From contig NZ_JBDPLZ010000009.1 of assembly GCF_039871655.1 (NCBI RefSeq), positions 179,114 through 243,113 of the forward strand: 64,000 bases of DNA. Reading direction: 5' to 3'. The position numbers and the translations under genes are program-made. Positions 47,701 through 56,039 of this stretch are shown here, in pieces. Below the pieces are notes generated by a model. The model saw only the letters and a list, made by a program, of their open reading frames with translations, made no database searches and was not told where the DNA came from. The stretch is from Actinocorallia sp039871655. GTDB lineage: Bacteria > Actinomycetota > Actinomycetes > Streptosporangiales > Streptosporangiaceae. Positions within the stretch are counted from its first letter, which is position 1, and each line of letters begins with the position of its first letter.

Positions 47701-48417
47701 TCAGGTGCGGATGCGGTGCAGCAGGTCAGAGGCGAGCTGGTTCGACACACCCAGGCGGGCGCGCAAGGTGTCGCGGGTGATCGGCCGCCCGTGCTGGGTG
47801 TGGTGTTCGTCGGCCACCTGGCGGGCGTAGGCGAGGAGTTCGGGTGCGGGCCCGGACGGCTGCTCGTCCTGCTCGGGTGCGGGTTCGTCCTGCGGCTGGT
47901 CGAGGGCGGGGACGGCCGCCGAGGGCAGCGGGACGGCCGGGGACGAGGTGTCGGTGTCGGGACGGCCCCAGGACGGAGGAGGGTCGAGCCGCTCGACCGA
48001 GGACGACCCGGACTCGACCCCGTCCGCCTCAGGACGAGTAGCCGCGCGGCGCTCCAGCATCGAGACGGCCACCAGGAACGCCCCGGCCGGGGTCGCTGCG
48101 GTGATCCAGCCCCAGGCCGTGGGTTCGGCTTGGGCGAGGTTGGCCGCCAGGGAGAGCAGGATCCCGCCGACCAGGACGGATGTCGGCCACGACAGCGGCC
48201 CTGTCTCCCTGCCTGTGCGTGCGTCGCGTTGGCGTTCGCGGGCGGCCATGACGCAGGTGAGGTCGATGCAGACCGCGATGGCCCAGGCCATCCAGCCGTG
48301 TTGTCCGTGCTCGGTGGCGGTGTCGCGGATGTGGGTGAACGAGCCCGCAGCGGCGATGACCGCCAGGACGACCACGGGTCCGGAGTCGGCGAGCAGGGCC
48401 AGGAGGCCGCGGCCCAT
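47701..48417 (-). CDS. DUF2637-type AICE membrane protein (SpdB-like)
   Basis: A 238-aa protein. About four hydrophobic helices fill the first 130 residues (VVVLAVIAAAGSFTHIRDTA, GWMAWAIAVCIDLTCVMAARE, TSVLVGGILLSLAANLAQAE, AATPAGAFLVAVSMLERR), followed by a Pro/Asp/Ser-rich linker and a C-terminal winged-helix-like end (RPITRDTLRARLGVSNQLASDLLHRIRT). DUF2637 proteins are typical of AICE/pSAM2 transfer regions and are thought to aid spread within hyphae. Its start overlaps the upstream stop by one base. Confidence 0.85.
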   Translation of the reverse strand: MGRGLLALLADSGPVVVLAVIAAAGSFTHIRDTATEHGQHGWMAWAIAVCIDLTCVMAARERQRDARTGRETGPLSWPTSVLVGGILLSLAANLAQAEPTAWGWITAATPAGAFLVAVSMLERRAATRPEADGVESGSSSVERLDPPPSWGRPDTDTSSPAVPLPSAAVPALDQPQDEPAPEQDEQPSGPAPELLAYARQVADEHHTQHGRPITRDTLRARLGVSNQLASDLLHRIRT

Positions 48418-48608
48418 CAGGCGGCCCGCCCGTCGAGAACGGCCAGCAGCTCGAGGAGTTCGGTGTCGCAGACGTGGTTCTCGGCCCAGGTCGCTGCCCA
48501 GGTGTAGCGGTGAGCGGTGACCGACTCACCGCACCGGCCGCAGCGCGCGGTGTGCGTCGAGGTCAGGGCGTTCCAGGTGATCGAGGGCGAGCGGTGAAGC
48601 TTCGACAT
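48417..48608 (-). CDS. Small AICE transfer-region protein
   Basis: A 63-aa protein with one CxxC pair (HTARCGRCGESVTAH) and a later Cys near ENHVCDTELLELL. ATG at 48608 precedes SKLHRSPSITWNALTS. It lies directly downstream of the TraB gene, where short mobile-element transfer proteins occur in related elements. The likely zinc knuckle and position are the only clues to role. Confidence 0.7.
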   Translation of the reverse strand: MSKLHRSPSITWNALTSTHTARCGRCGESVTAHRYTWAATWAENHVCDTELLELLAVLDGRAA

Positions 48609-48696
48609 GGGTGTCTCCCGGTTTCAGGCATGGGACGGGTAGGGACATGGCGCTTGGAGGCTGCGCCGAGCCGAGGAAGAAGAGGACAGGCCGGGG

Positions 48697-50055
48697 TTAG
48701 GCGGCCCAGGTGTCCGGGACGGAGGACGGGCCGTCCCCGGTGCGGACGAGGTCGGACCAGGCCGGGGTGAGATGGGCGTAGGTGCGGGCCGCGTGTTCGG
48801 CTTCGTCCTCGGTGACCAGGACGGAGCGGGCCCGGTGCCAGCCGCCGTCCTGGCCAGCCACCACTGCCACGCCCGGAGTCTCCGGAGCGATAGCGCGGGC
48901 TGCGTCGAGGGCGGCGGGGTCGAGGTCGCCGAGGGTCATGTTCGCCGTCTCCGGGTCATTCACCCGGTGGCAGACCCTTCCGGTGAGTTGGGCGCGTAGG
49001 GCGGTGACGCCGGGCCCGAGGTCGGAGCCGATCCGCTGCCCGGAGACGATCAGGTAGACCGCGAACGCCCGTCCGAGCTGAGCCACCCGCAGGAGAGCCG
49101 TTGCGGTCTTGGCCACCTCGTCTTTCTCGGACTTGTCGGCCATGAGGAACAGCTCGGCCACCTCGTCGACCAGCACCACCACCGGAACCGGCTGCATCTC
49201 CACCGGGAGCTGCCACACGTTGCGCGCTCCAGCTTTACGGCACAGCCGCATGCGGTCTTCCAAGATCTGCACCAGGCCGCCGAGGAGTTCGACGGATTCG
49301 GTTCGGGTGGTGGCCAGCGCCGACAGCCGGGGAGCGTACGGGGTCAGCTCGACCCCACCTTTGAGGTCGAAACCGACCAGGGCGACCGGTTGCGGAGCCA
49401 GCCCGCGAATGACGGCGTTGATCAGTGTCGACTTGCCCGACTGCGTGGCTCCGGCGTTCAGCCAGTGCGGCATGATCCGGAAGTCCATCACCCACGGCTG
49501 GCCGGTCTCCAGCATCCCCGGCCGCACCCGCAGGAGCTCTCCGGTCTCCGGCGAGCCCTCCACCGAGGTGAGAGCGTCGAAGCGGTTGACGACCAGGACT
49601 AGACGGCCCGGCTTGTCCTCCACCACGCGCACGGTGTTGACCCGCCAAGCGTGCGCGAGGCGTTCGGCGACCGCGACGTAGTCAGCGGGGATCTGGCCAT
49701 CGTGCAGGTGCACCCGCACCCGCCAGCCGAGCGCAGTGGGCCGCATCAGCCCGAGGCGGGGAGCCTTGTCGACCGGCACCCGCCGCACCCTGCGGCGCTG
49801 CGTGAACGTGGTGATCTCGCTGGCGGCCGAGGCCAGAGGAACGGCTTCCAGAGACAGGCGGACCCGGTGGCGCTTGCGGGTCAGCTTGCATCCGTAGGCG
49901 ACGTGTCCCCACGTCAGGTAGACGACCAGGGCCCGCAGGGGGAAGCCGACCCACAACCAGAAGGAGGCGGGCGCGTAGTGGCGCCAGGCCGCGGCCCCGG
50001 CCGCCGCAGCGGCCAGGACCACGAGCCCGAGGACAAGGTTCTCGTTGGCGCTCAT
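48697..50055 (-). CDS. traB: FtsK/SpoIIIE-type DNA translocase TraB
   Basis: A 452-aa motor protein that moves double-stranded DNA between hyphae. Two N-terminal membrane helices (LVLGLVVLAAAAAGAAAW and the FWLWVGFPLRALVVYL region) are followed by a linker and the FtsK domain with Walker A AGATQSGKSTLIN (about residues 204-216) and Walker B VVVLVDEVAELF (about 297-308). The C-terminus is short, with a winged-helix-like end that may recognise the clt locus. ATG at 50055 lies two bases after the SCO3933-like gene. Confidence 0.93.
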   Translation of the reverse strand: MSANENLVLGLVVLAAAAAGAAAWRHYAPASFWLWVGFPLRALVVYLTWGHVAYGCKLTRKRHRVRLSLEAVPLASAASEITTFTQRRRVRRVPVDKAPRLGLMRPTALGWRVRVHLHDGQIPADYVAVAERLAHAWRVNTVRVVEDKPGRLVLVVNRFDALTSVEGSPETGELLRVRPGMLETGQPWVMDFRIMPHWLNAGATQSGKSTLINAVIRGLAPQPVALVGFDLKGGVELTPYAPRLSALATTRTESVELLGGLVQILEDRMRLCRKAGARNVWQLPVEMQPVPVVVLVDEVAELFLMADKSEKDEVAKTATALLRVAQLGRAFAVYLIVSGQRIGSDLGPGVTALRAQLTGRVCHRVNDPETANMTLGDLDPAALDAARAIAPETPGVAVVAGQDGGWHRARSVLVTEDEAEHAARTYAHLTPAWSDLVRTGDGPSSVPDTWAA

Positions 50056-50057
50056 GC

Positions 50058-50399
50058 TCAGGCCGCCTGAACGTTCGGAGCGGCCGGGGCGATGGCCGAG
50101 GCGCGGAAGGCGATGCCCCACCGGAGTTCGCCGCCGCGCCGCTGCTCCCAGGGGATCGCGACCAGGCCGAGGGGCTGGACGATCTGGCCGACTGAGACGG
50201 CGGGGTCGCCGGAGATGGAGACGTTCATCAACTCCACCCGGCCGGTCTCGACGTCGGCCGCGGACAGGCCGACGGTGAAGACGGTGTTGCCTTCCTTGTC
50301 CTGCTTGACCTCCCCGGTCTCCATGCTCACCAGCTTCGGGCGGGGCGGGGAGACGCACACGAAGGCGAAGCGGTTGAGATCGATCGGAATGTTGCGCAT
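50058..50399 (-). CDS. SCO3933-family AICE regulatory protein
   Basis: A 113-aa protein matching the pattern of SCO3933-like proteins seen before TraB in Streptomyces elements: RFAFVCVSPPRPKLVSMETGEVKQDKEG near the start, AIPWEQRRGGELRWGIAFRASAI near the end. It is first in the transfer operon. Proteins of this family are annotated as regulatory, but the mechanism is not established. ATG at 50399 is used. Confidence 0.85.
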   Translation of the reverse strand: MRNIPIDLNRFAFVCVSPPRPKLVSMETGEVKQDKEGNTVFTVGLSAADVETGRVELMNVSISGDPAVSVGQIVQPLGLVAIPWEQRRGGELRWGIAFRASAIAPAAPNVQAA

Positions 50400-50727
50400 G
50401 GTGAAGAGACCTCTCGTCTGCCCTGTTCAGGGCGTGTTTTGGACGAGGGAGGACACGCGCCAGCAGTCACGGTGCGGGTAGCATCGAAGCGCCAACTAGG
50501 GTGCTATCCGCATCCGGCCTGGGCGGGTCTCCCGCTCAGGCCACTTTCATTCGTGGCCTGTACTGCCGCCTTCCACGAGCGGTGTTCCTGCTTCCGCCCC
50601 TGAAACGCGAAGAGCGTCTGTGGTGGGCTGTCACCTCCATCAGGAGAGCCGTTCCAGCTACACCACAGACGCTACCCCGTACCCGAGGTTTCTACTAGTA
50701 CTTTCAGTGCGAGTGTTAGTACTTTTT
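50400..50727. other. Promoter region of the AICE transfer operon
   Basis: About 330 bases between the XRE gene and the transfer operon, both on the minus strand. It is AT-richer toward 50690-50727 and holds two direct copies of TAGTACTTT at 50696-50704 and 50717-50725, just past the XRE stop codon. A short open frame on the plus strand has no coding character. Confidence 0.5.
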
Positions 50728-51930
50728 CTACGCACCCACTCGTTCGGCGAGTTCCCGCAGCTCAGCAGGGGGCGGGTCCTGCATCGTGAGCAGATCGGCC
50801 ACGAGCTGACGCACCATCCGATGGTTCTGCACCTGCTCCGGGGTCACTTCCTCGGCTTGCAGGAGCGCGGAGACCGCTTGGTCGATCTGCCGCCGCTGCG
50901 CATGCGCGCGGGCCACGTCGATGAGCAGCCGCCCCCGCCGCTCGTTCGACAGCATCGAGGCATCGACCGTCCCCACGACGCGCAGTGCGTGACCGGCGTC
51001 CCCGAGCTCGACCGCAACGGCGATCTCGTGAAGCGCGACGTTCGCCGGCCCGAACTCGGTGTTGTAGTGGTTGTGCCCGTCCCCGAGCCGCTCGGCCACC
51101 TCTCGGGCCCGCGCCAGATGCCCATAGGCCGCATCGGCTTCATTCAGGCGGGAAGCTGCGACAGCCCTTTGCAGGGTGAGCCCACCCCACAACGACATGG
51201 CCTCCGGTTGCCCCTCGTCGGCCAGGTGCCACAGCGCGTCCGCAGCCGTCCGCGCCGTCTCCTCCACCTGGTCGAAGTGCCGCGCACCCAGGAAGACGAA
51301 CCCGAGCCGGAACGCCCCCGCCGCCATCAGCAGAGGATCGCCCGCCCGCTCGGCCGCAGCGATCGCCCGGTCAGCCGCGATCCACGCCGCCTCAGGCTCC
51401 ACCAGCTTCGCCAATGCCGCCGAACACGCCTGATACGTGACAGCCAGCAACTCCGACAATTGCACCCGCTGCTCTTGGGGGGCAGAGCGAACCGCGGTCT
51501 CCAGTGCAGGTATGAGGTCCCGAAGCAGGTCCGCCAGCTCCACATACCGGGCCGCGTGCGTCAGCTCCCACGCCTTGTCCACCCGCTTAGCCAGCTCTGC
51601 AACGGGTTGAAGCGGCGAGGCGTGCAGCATTGCCCGCAGCGAATGAGACCCCGAGAGCACCAGCCGCAGACTCGCCGCCCCCGGCATCTCCTCAGCGACC
51701 GCAGCCACGACGGGCGCCTCAGCCGCCAGCTCCGACAGCGGCACTTCCAACGCCTCGGCGACCGCCTCGAGGACCGACATCCGGTCCACCTTGCGGACAC
51801 CGCGCTCGACCTGAGACACCCAGGCCACCGACCGATCGATCAGCCGCGCGAACTCCGCCTGAGACAACCCACGCCGCTTGCGCTCCTGGGCGATCTTGCG
51901 CCCCAGCGCCCGCTGATACTCCGTACTCAC
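50728..51930 (-). CDS. XRE-family AICE regulator with helical-repeat C-terminus
   Basis: A 400-aa regulator: N-terminal HTH (about residues 8-66; LGRKIAQERKRRGLSQAEFARLIDRSVAWVSQVERG) and a long Ala-rich helical, TPR-like C-terminal region (about 85-395). GTG at 51930 overlaps the stop of the upstream ABM gene (GTGA). In this position such proteins control transfer and maintenance genes of AICEs. Short repeated motifs around its own promoter and the transfer operon promoter are possible operators. Confidence 0.85.
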   Translation of the reverse strand: MSTEYQRALGRKIAQERKRRGLSQAEFARLIDRSVAWVSQVERGVRKVDRMSVLEAVAEALEVPLSELAAEAPVVAAVAEEMPGAASLRLVLSGSHSLRAMLHASPLQPVAELAKRVDKAWELTHAARYVELADLLRDLIPALETAVRSAPQEQRVQLSELLAVTYQACSAALAKLVEPEAAWIAADRAIAAAERAGDPLLMAAGAFRLGFVFLGARHFDQVEETARTAADALWHLADEGQPEAMSLWGGLTLQRAVAASRLNEADAAYGHLARAREVAERLGDGHNHYNTEFGPANVALHEIAVAVELGDAGHALRVVGTVDASMLSNERRGRLLIDVARAHAQRRQIDQAVSALLQAEEVTPEQVQNHRMVRQLVADLLTMQDPPPAELRELAERVGA

Positions 51931-52235
51931 GAAGCGATCCCCTTACCGACTTGCGCCGTCACCCACTCGACCTCCACCGAGGCGAGTAGCTCCCCCCGCT
52001 GAGCCAGGAACCGCTTGGTGTGCTCCTGCTCCTCATGCGCATCGAACGCCGCCCGGTCCGCGTACAGCTCGTAGAAGACCCGCCGAAGCGGCTCCCCCTC
52101 AACCAGGTGCGAGACGTACACCAACGTTCCAGGCTCCCGCTCCTTGATCCCCTCGATCGTCTCAGCGACGAGCCGATCGAACGCCTCGGCGCTCTGTTGA
52201 TCCTTGCAGGTGAACCGCACGACAAGCCCGAACAC
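51927..52235 (-). CDS. Antibiotic biosynthesis monooxygenase (ABM)-domain protein
   Basis: A 102-aa single-domain protein of the ABM/quinol-monooxygenase fold: VVRFTCKDQQSAEAFDRLVAETI, then EPGTLVYVSH and YELYADRAAFDAHEEQEHTKRFL, the conserved segments of the family. It starts at GTG 52235 and overlaps the XRE gene by 4 bases. It might make or degrade a small signal that the XRE protein senses, but that is inference. No membrane segment. Confidence 0.85.
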   Translation of the reverse strand: MFGLVVRFTCKDQQSAEAFDRLVAETIEGIKEREPGTLVYVSHLVEGEPLRRVFYELYADRAAFDAHEEQEHTKRFLAQRGELLASVEVEWVTAQVGKGIAS

Positions 52236-52283
52236 GAGCCCTCCCGATCACTGGACGACGAGATCCGTACCTATTGTGCGGCA

Positions 52284-52343
52284 CTGATACTCCGTATGGG
52301 TTGTACTACTTCTACTATAGCCGTACTTTAAATATCAGTACAA
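52284..52343. promoter_or_regulatory. Divergent promoter/operator region of the ABM-XRE and ATPase genes
   Basis: Between the divergent starts at 52235 and 52387 the DNA is AT-rich and holds the inverted repeat ATAC-TCC-GTAT (52287-52297), a spaced pair TTGTAC (52301-52306) / GTACAA (52338-52343) and GTACT/AGTAC arms. The 13-mer CTGATACTCCGTA (52284-52296) recurs at 51913-51925 in the first codons of the XRE gene. Confidence 0.55.
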
Positions 52344-52386
52344 TGCTCGCCCTGTCCTTGACCTGCGAGATCGTGAGGCAGCCCCG

Positions 52387-52989
52387 ATGACTCCTGCAAG
52401 CAGAGACGCGCAGAATCCCTTCAGCTCAACCCTCATCCAAGCCATCCGCGAAGGCCGGGTGATCCCACCCCACACCCCCTTCAGCGCCCTGGTTCCACGA
52501 GACCCGGCAGGCCCCTGGATTGCCGAGCACCCCTTCAAAATCAGCCCCTCAGGCGAAGGCGTGGCCGAAGCCCGTTATTGGGCTCTCTCCCTCACCGCCC
52601 CGACCTGCGACGCCCGCGACGAGCTCGCCCTCGTCCTCAGCGAGCTCCTGGGCAACGTCGCCACCCACGCAGGCGGAGGCGAAGTCACCCTCACTCTCGC
52701 CCACACCCCAGAAGGCCTCACCGGCAACCTCGTCCACCACCAACCGCCCGCCGACGAGGTGCCCAAGATCCCCACCCAGATCGGCACCGAGATCACCCAC
52801 CTACTCGATCTCGACGACCCCGCCGACGACGCCCTCATCGAGGCTCTAGCCGAAGGCGGCCGCGGCCTCTTCACCATCGCCACCTTCACCGCTGGCGCCC
52901 TCCACACCCACCAGGACGCCCACAGCACCACCACCCAATGGACCCTCGATAGCTGCCGCTGCCAGCCCGACACCGAGGCGACCCGATGA
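52387..52989 (+). CDS. RsbW-like ATP-binding (HATPase) protein
   Basis: A 200-aa protein with a GHKL-type ATPase core: N box ELALVLSELLGNVATHAGGGEVTL (about residues 80-103), a middle strand segment and a late G-box-like AEGGRGLFTIATF (about 156-168). It resembles Streptomyces anti-sigma/RsbW-like regulators. ATG at 52387 lies after a promoter-like AT-rich region. Its stop overlaps the next small gene (ATGA). An accessory regulator of the element is likely; partner unknown. Confidence 0.8.
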   Translation: MTPASRDAQNPFSSTLIQAIREGRVIPPHTPFSALVPRDPAGPWIAEHPFKISPSGEGVAEARYWALSLTAPTCDARDELALVLSELLGNVATHAGGGEVTLTLAHTPEGLTGNLVHHQPPADEVPKIPTQIGTEITHLLDLDDPADDALIEALAEGGRGLFTIATFTAGALHTHQDAHSTTTQWTLDSCRCQPDTEATR

Positions 52990-53099
52990 CGCTCCTGGGC
53001 ATCATCGGCATCGTGCTCCTGGCCCTCATGACACTGGCCGTTCTCGTTACCTTCGTCATCCTGATCGTGCAGGACAGACACACAGGCAGGCACCGATAG
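52986..53099 (+). CDS. Tiny membrane protein
   Basis: A 37-aa peptide: one long hydrophobic helix (LLGIIGIVLLALMTLAVLVTFVILIV) and a basic tail RHTGRHR. Its ATG overlaps the ATPase stop (ATGA), which supports translation. It is too short for family assignment; a small membrane anchor or regulator is possible. Confidence 0.6.
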   Translation: MTLLGIIGIVLLALMTLAVLVTFVILIVQDRHTGRHR

Positions 53100-53126
53100 C
53101 CACAGCCCGCCTGAGGCGCGTGCGTC

Positions 53127-53645
53127 ATGCTCTACCGCATGTCGAATACGCACGACAGCAGGTGGGAGCAGTGGTTGAGCACACTGCCCGAAGACAAACA
53201 AGACGCAGCGGTCATGTTGCGAGACCGCTTCATCGAACTCGGTGCCGACGCCCCCGAAGAGTGGGCACAGTCCGAAGTCGACCAGGACATCCCACAGCTG
53301 GCCCGCCTCCTCATCCTGCGGCAACTGTGGGCCGAAGGCATCAACGGGTGGGAGCGCCCCGGAGCCGTCGAGAACACCCCGGCAGCCCACCGTCTCCTGG
53401 AGGCCGGCGCCAACCGCGCTGACCTCATCACAGCCATGAGAGCCGCAGCCTTCGAAGCGATCTCAACCGCAGTCGACATACTCCAGTGCCACTCTCACAA
53501 CCCTGGCCACACCGCTCTTCCAGGCTGGTCGCTACAGGAGACCACCCACAACGGCCAGCCCACCGGACGGCACATCGACGGACTAAACGAAGACCTCCGA
53601 GGAACCGACCCGTCCGGCCACGAAGCCGACGACCTGTGGACCTGA
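53127..53645 (+). CDS. AICE hypothetical protein
   Basis: A soluble 172-aa protein, acidic, with helix-rich N-terminal part (WLSTLPEDKQDAAVMLRDRFIEL) and LLILRQLWAEG, then an Ala-rich helix (RADLITAMRAAAFEAISTAVDIL) and a polar end. ATG at 53127 or 53139 could be the start. No recognised family. It follows the ATPase and small membrane protein on the plus strand. Confidence 0.6.
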   Translation: MLYRMSNTHDSRWEQWLSTLPEDKQDAAVMLRDRFIELGADAPEEWAQSEVDQDIPQLARLLILRQLWAEGINGWERPGAVENTPAAHRLLEAGANRADLITAMRAAAFEAISTAVDILQCHSHNPGHTALPGWSLQETTHNGQPTGRHIDGLNEDLRGTDPSGHEADDLWT

Positions 53646-54068
53646 AGCCCCCATCGATCCCAGGACAAGCCTCCCGCCACCCCGGATGAGAACTTTCTCT
53701 ACGGTTTCAAGGGCGGCCCGCAAGCGGCCCGCCGCGCGGGCTCGCTAGCGGGCGGGCTGCGGGCTCTGCGGCCCGGTCCCGCCCGCCACGGCCCGCGCCG
53801 TTTCGGCGGCTATCTCCTTGAGCTTGAAGGACAGCCTTCTTCCTGGGGATGCCCTCACTTCAGGAGCGTCCGGAGACCACCCACTACGTCAAGGCTAAGC
53901 CGCATTCGTGGTCGGCAAGCCAGGCCTTGCCGTGGCGAACGCTCTCCTAAGAATGGAGGTGGAAGGGAGGACGGGGGAAACGGGTTATCGAAAAAACGTA
54001 AAAGATCTTCACCGATGGTGCAGACTCAATTTCGACCTAACTGCTGATGGATACTCGGAGCGCTCGCC
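53646..54068. other. Intergenic region with GC-rich inverted and direct repeats
   Basis: About 420 bases without a gene. Between 53712 and 53800 the sequence is nearly all G and C with repeated CGGCCCGC-type motifs (for example GCGGCCCGC at 53713-53721 and 53724-53732) and hairpins around CTAGCGGGCGGGC. From 53930 it becomes AT-richer before the next gene. A transfer (clt) locus or replication site is possible; nothing decisive is visible. Confidence 0.5.
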
Positions 54069-54695
54069 ATGAACGAGAAGGTCTTGACCCCTTATCCGGA
54101 CGACACCCCGACGCGTGTTCGGGTCTACGTCGGGCAGAAGAAGTCTGCTGGTGCTCCTCCTGCAACGCTTTGGGTTATGGAGGCAGAGCTCCCGAGACGC
54201 GACGCAAGGGCCATCCATGATGAGCTTGAGTCGATCGTACGTACCGAACCACGCGTATATGTCCTTTCGGTCAACGAAGGACGGTTTAGCTGGGGAGCCG
54301 ATGGGGGTCACACCCTTGATGTCGTGCTCTTTCTAGGCCAGTCGTTTGCTGATGGAATTCTTGCGGCACTAACTGTCGATCTTTTTCGACGACTATTTCT
54401 TAAGCAGCGCGAAAAGGGGCTTTGGCCCGAAGGGTATCCCAGTGATTTTACGCGCGAATATGCAATTAGCTATGCGAGGTGGGTAATCGGCAGTCGATAC
54501 GGAATGATCGCAGACTCGATGGACCCACTTCCGGACATTGACGATGAGCTAGAGATCGTTTCCGAGTCTGAAGATCTTCAGCAGGGGGAATGGAATATTG
54601 CCCTCAAGGATCGGAACGGTGCCATCTATCGAATCACATTTGGGTTCCTAGATGGAGTGCCGACCGCGTACAAGATCGAGCGTGAAGTGCCATAG
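54069..54695 (+). CDS. Cargo hypothetical protein in AT-richer DNA
   Basis: A 208-aa protein that I cannot assign. It opens with MNEKVLTPYPDDTPTRVRVYVGQKKS, has a hydrophobic core segment TLDVVLFLGQSFADGILAALTVDLFRRLF (about residues 82-110) and a late beta-rich stretch NIALKDRNGAIYRITFGFLDGVP. ATG at 54069 has GGAG 8 nt upstream. Codon use is clearly less GC-rich than in the element backbone, pointing to recent acquisition. The hydrophobic segment may be one membrane helix or a buried strand-helix. Candidate defence, toxin or immunity cargo. Confidence 0.7.
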   Translation: MNEKVLTPYPDDTPTRVRVYVGQKKSAGAPPATLWVMEAELPRRDARAIHDELESIVRTEPRVYVLSVNEGRFSWGADGGHTLDVVLFLGQSFADGILAALTVDLFRRLFLKQREKGLWPEGYPSDFTREYAISYARWVIGSRYGMIADSMDPLPDIDDELEIVSESEDLQQGEWNIALKDRNGAIYRITFGFLDGVPTAYKIEREVP

Positions 54696-54799
54696 CCTCG
54701 ACCTCTATATAAAGTAGTTGGGGGATCGCCCTACGATCGCCACAGCGGGGTTGCGGTTTCCGTGGGGTTGGGGGCGATCGCTGCCGCACCGCTTCCAGT

Positions 54800-54845
54800 C
54801 CTCGGAGCCTGGCGGCTCCTGCGGTCCGGGTCGGCTTGCCACCGG
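54800..54845. repeat. 46-bp imperfect direct repeat, left copy
   Basis: Aligns without gaps to 55873-55918 with about 10 differences, mostly transitions. The two copies bracket the HNH-like gene. Confidence 0.7.
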
Positions 54846-54912
54846 ATGCCTTGCGGAGGCCCGATGAGAAAACCGTTCAGTGGAATCTCGATCAAGGTGT
54901 TTAATAGGTGGC

Positions 54913-55749
54913 ATGTCAGATCAAGTGTTCGAAGGGCACCCTCTACTTGACCCTAAAGCACTCAGTCACCTCTTGATCGCACCGACAGGATTGTGTTGGT
55001 GGTGCCAGCAGCGACCCGCGACGACTGGCGAGCATAAGTTCAAGCGCACGGATCTGACCCGTCTAATGGGCGACGGCGGCCTCCTGCTTTGGGGGCAAGG
55101 TGAGGATATACGTGAGATTAGAGGGAAGAGCGGCGTCAACCGAGATCGCTACGGAGTAATTAAGTTCCCCAAGTCGCTGTGTGAGCCCTGCAACAACAAG
55201 GCATCCAAGCCTTTCGATGACGCCTACGAAATTTATTCAAAATATGTTAGTGAAACCGTATTGCACAGGATGCCGGGCGTTAGTCTTCGGCATGTCTACG
55301 GTCATTCATGGCAAGCTTCGGCCCTGAACCTCGCGCGGTACTACGGCAAGCACTTTGGTTGCCGAATGGCCCGAGAAGGTCTTCCTATTCCAGAATCTCT
55401 TCGCGCCTTCCTGGGCGGGGAGACTGATATGACGGACGCTCAAATGGCTGTCATTACGACCGACACAATTCGCAAGAAATACAAGAGTGGATTTTCTATT
55501 AGTCCGAACTTTGTCGAGGTTGACAAAGGCGTAACCCGCTTCGAGCGATATGTATTCGCCGCCTATGTCGGGCCTATCGGCATTCGCTACGAGTGGAATA
55601 ATGGGGGAATGGAAGGCCGCTCGCAGTTTTTCCATTTTCCATACCCGGTCATAAACGCTTTTAAAGATGAAACCGCAATGTTCGAGCGTCGTGTTAGGCG
55701 TCCTGGCTTGATTGCTTCGCTGCTTCAGTGGGCTCAGAAGCCGCGTTAA
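54913..55749 (+). CDS. Putative HNH-type nuclease, cargo gene
   Basis: A 278-aa protein. The N-terminal third carries CWWCQQRPATTGEHKFKRTDL and later SLCEPCNNKASKPFDDAYE, that is, two CxxC pairs around a GEH motif and an NN pair, the layout of an HNH/His-Me finger nuclease core with structural zinc. The remaining 180 residues have no recognised domain (SLRHVYGHSWQASALNLARYYGKHF; a beta-rich end). ATG at 54913 is close to AGGTGG. AT-rich codon use, and 46-bp repeats on both sides, suggest separate acquisition. A defence-type endonuclease is plausible but unproven. Confidence 0.6.
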   Translation: MSDQVFEGHPLLDPKALSHLLIAPTGLCWWCQQRPATTGEHKFKRTDLTRLMGDGGLLLWGQGEDIREIRGKSGVNRDRYGVIKFPKSLCEPCNNKASKPFDDAYEIYSKYVSETVLHRMPGVSLRHVYGHSWQASALNLARYYGKHFGCRMAREGLPIPESLRAFLGGETDMTDAQMAVITTDTIRKKYKSGFSISPNFVEVDKGVTRFERYVFAAYVGPIGIRYEWNNGGMEGRSQFFHFPYPVINAFKDETAMFERRVRRPGLIASLLQWAQKPR

Positions 55750-56039
55750 CAGTGGTGGAAGAGGTTGGACGGGCCGGAGGTGACTGAGAACCCGTCGCTC
55801 TGCGATACCACTTTGACGATCACCTCACCGGGGCTGGTGCTGGGAGTGATCGGCTGCGACGCCACCTCTGCTCCTCAGAGTTTGCCGGCTCTTGCGGTCT
55901 AGGTCGGTTTGTCAACGGGCAATCAAGTTCCTGGCGCGCGGAATGCGCTAACACGGTGCTACCGACCTGACCCTGAAAATTCAGCCTCGGTAATCATGTC
56001 GCCCAAGAGGGCATCAATAACCCCGAAAATTCAGCCTCA
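55750..56039. other. Intergenic region with two repeat families
   Basis: About 290 bases between the HNH-like gene and the convergent zinc-ribbon gene. It contains the right 46-bp repeat (55873-55918) and two copies of GAAAATTCAGCCTC 50 bases apart (around 55975 and 56025). No gene is supported. Confidence 0.55.
55873..55918. repeat. 46-bp imperfect direct repeat, right copy
   Basis: Second copy of the repeat at 54800-54845, same orientation, about 1,070 bp away. Confidence 0.7.

Noticed and set aside
50501..50698. A 65-codon plus-strand frame before the transfer operon.
   Set aside because: No ribosome binding site, poor codon pattern and overlap with promoter-like repeats.
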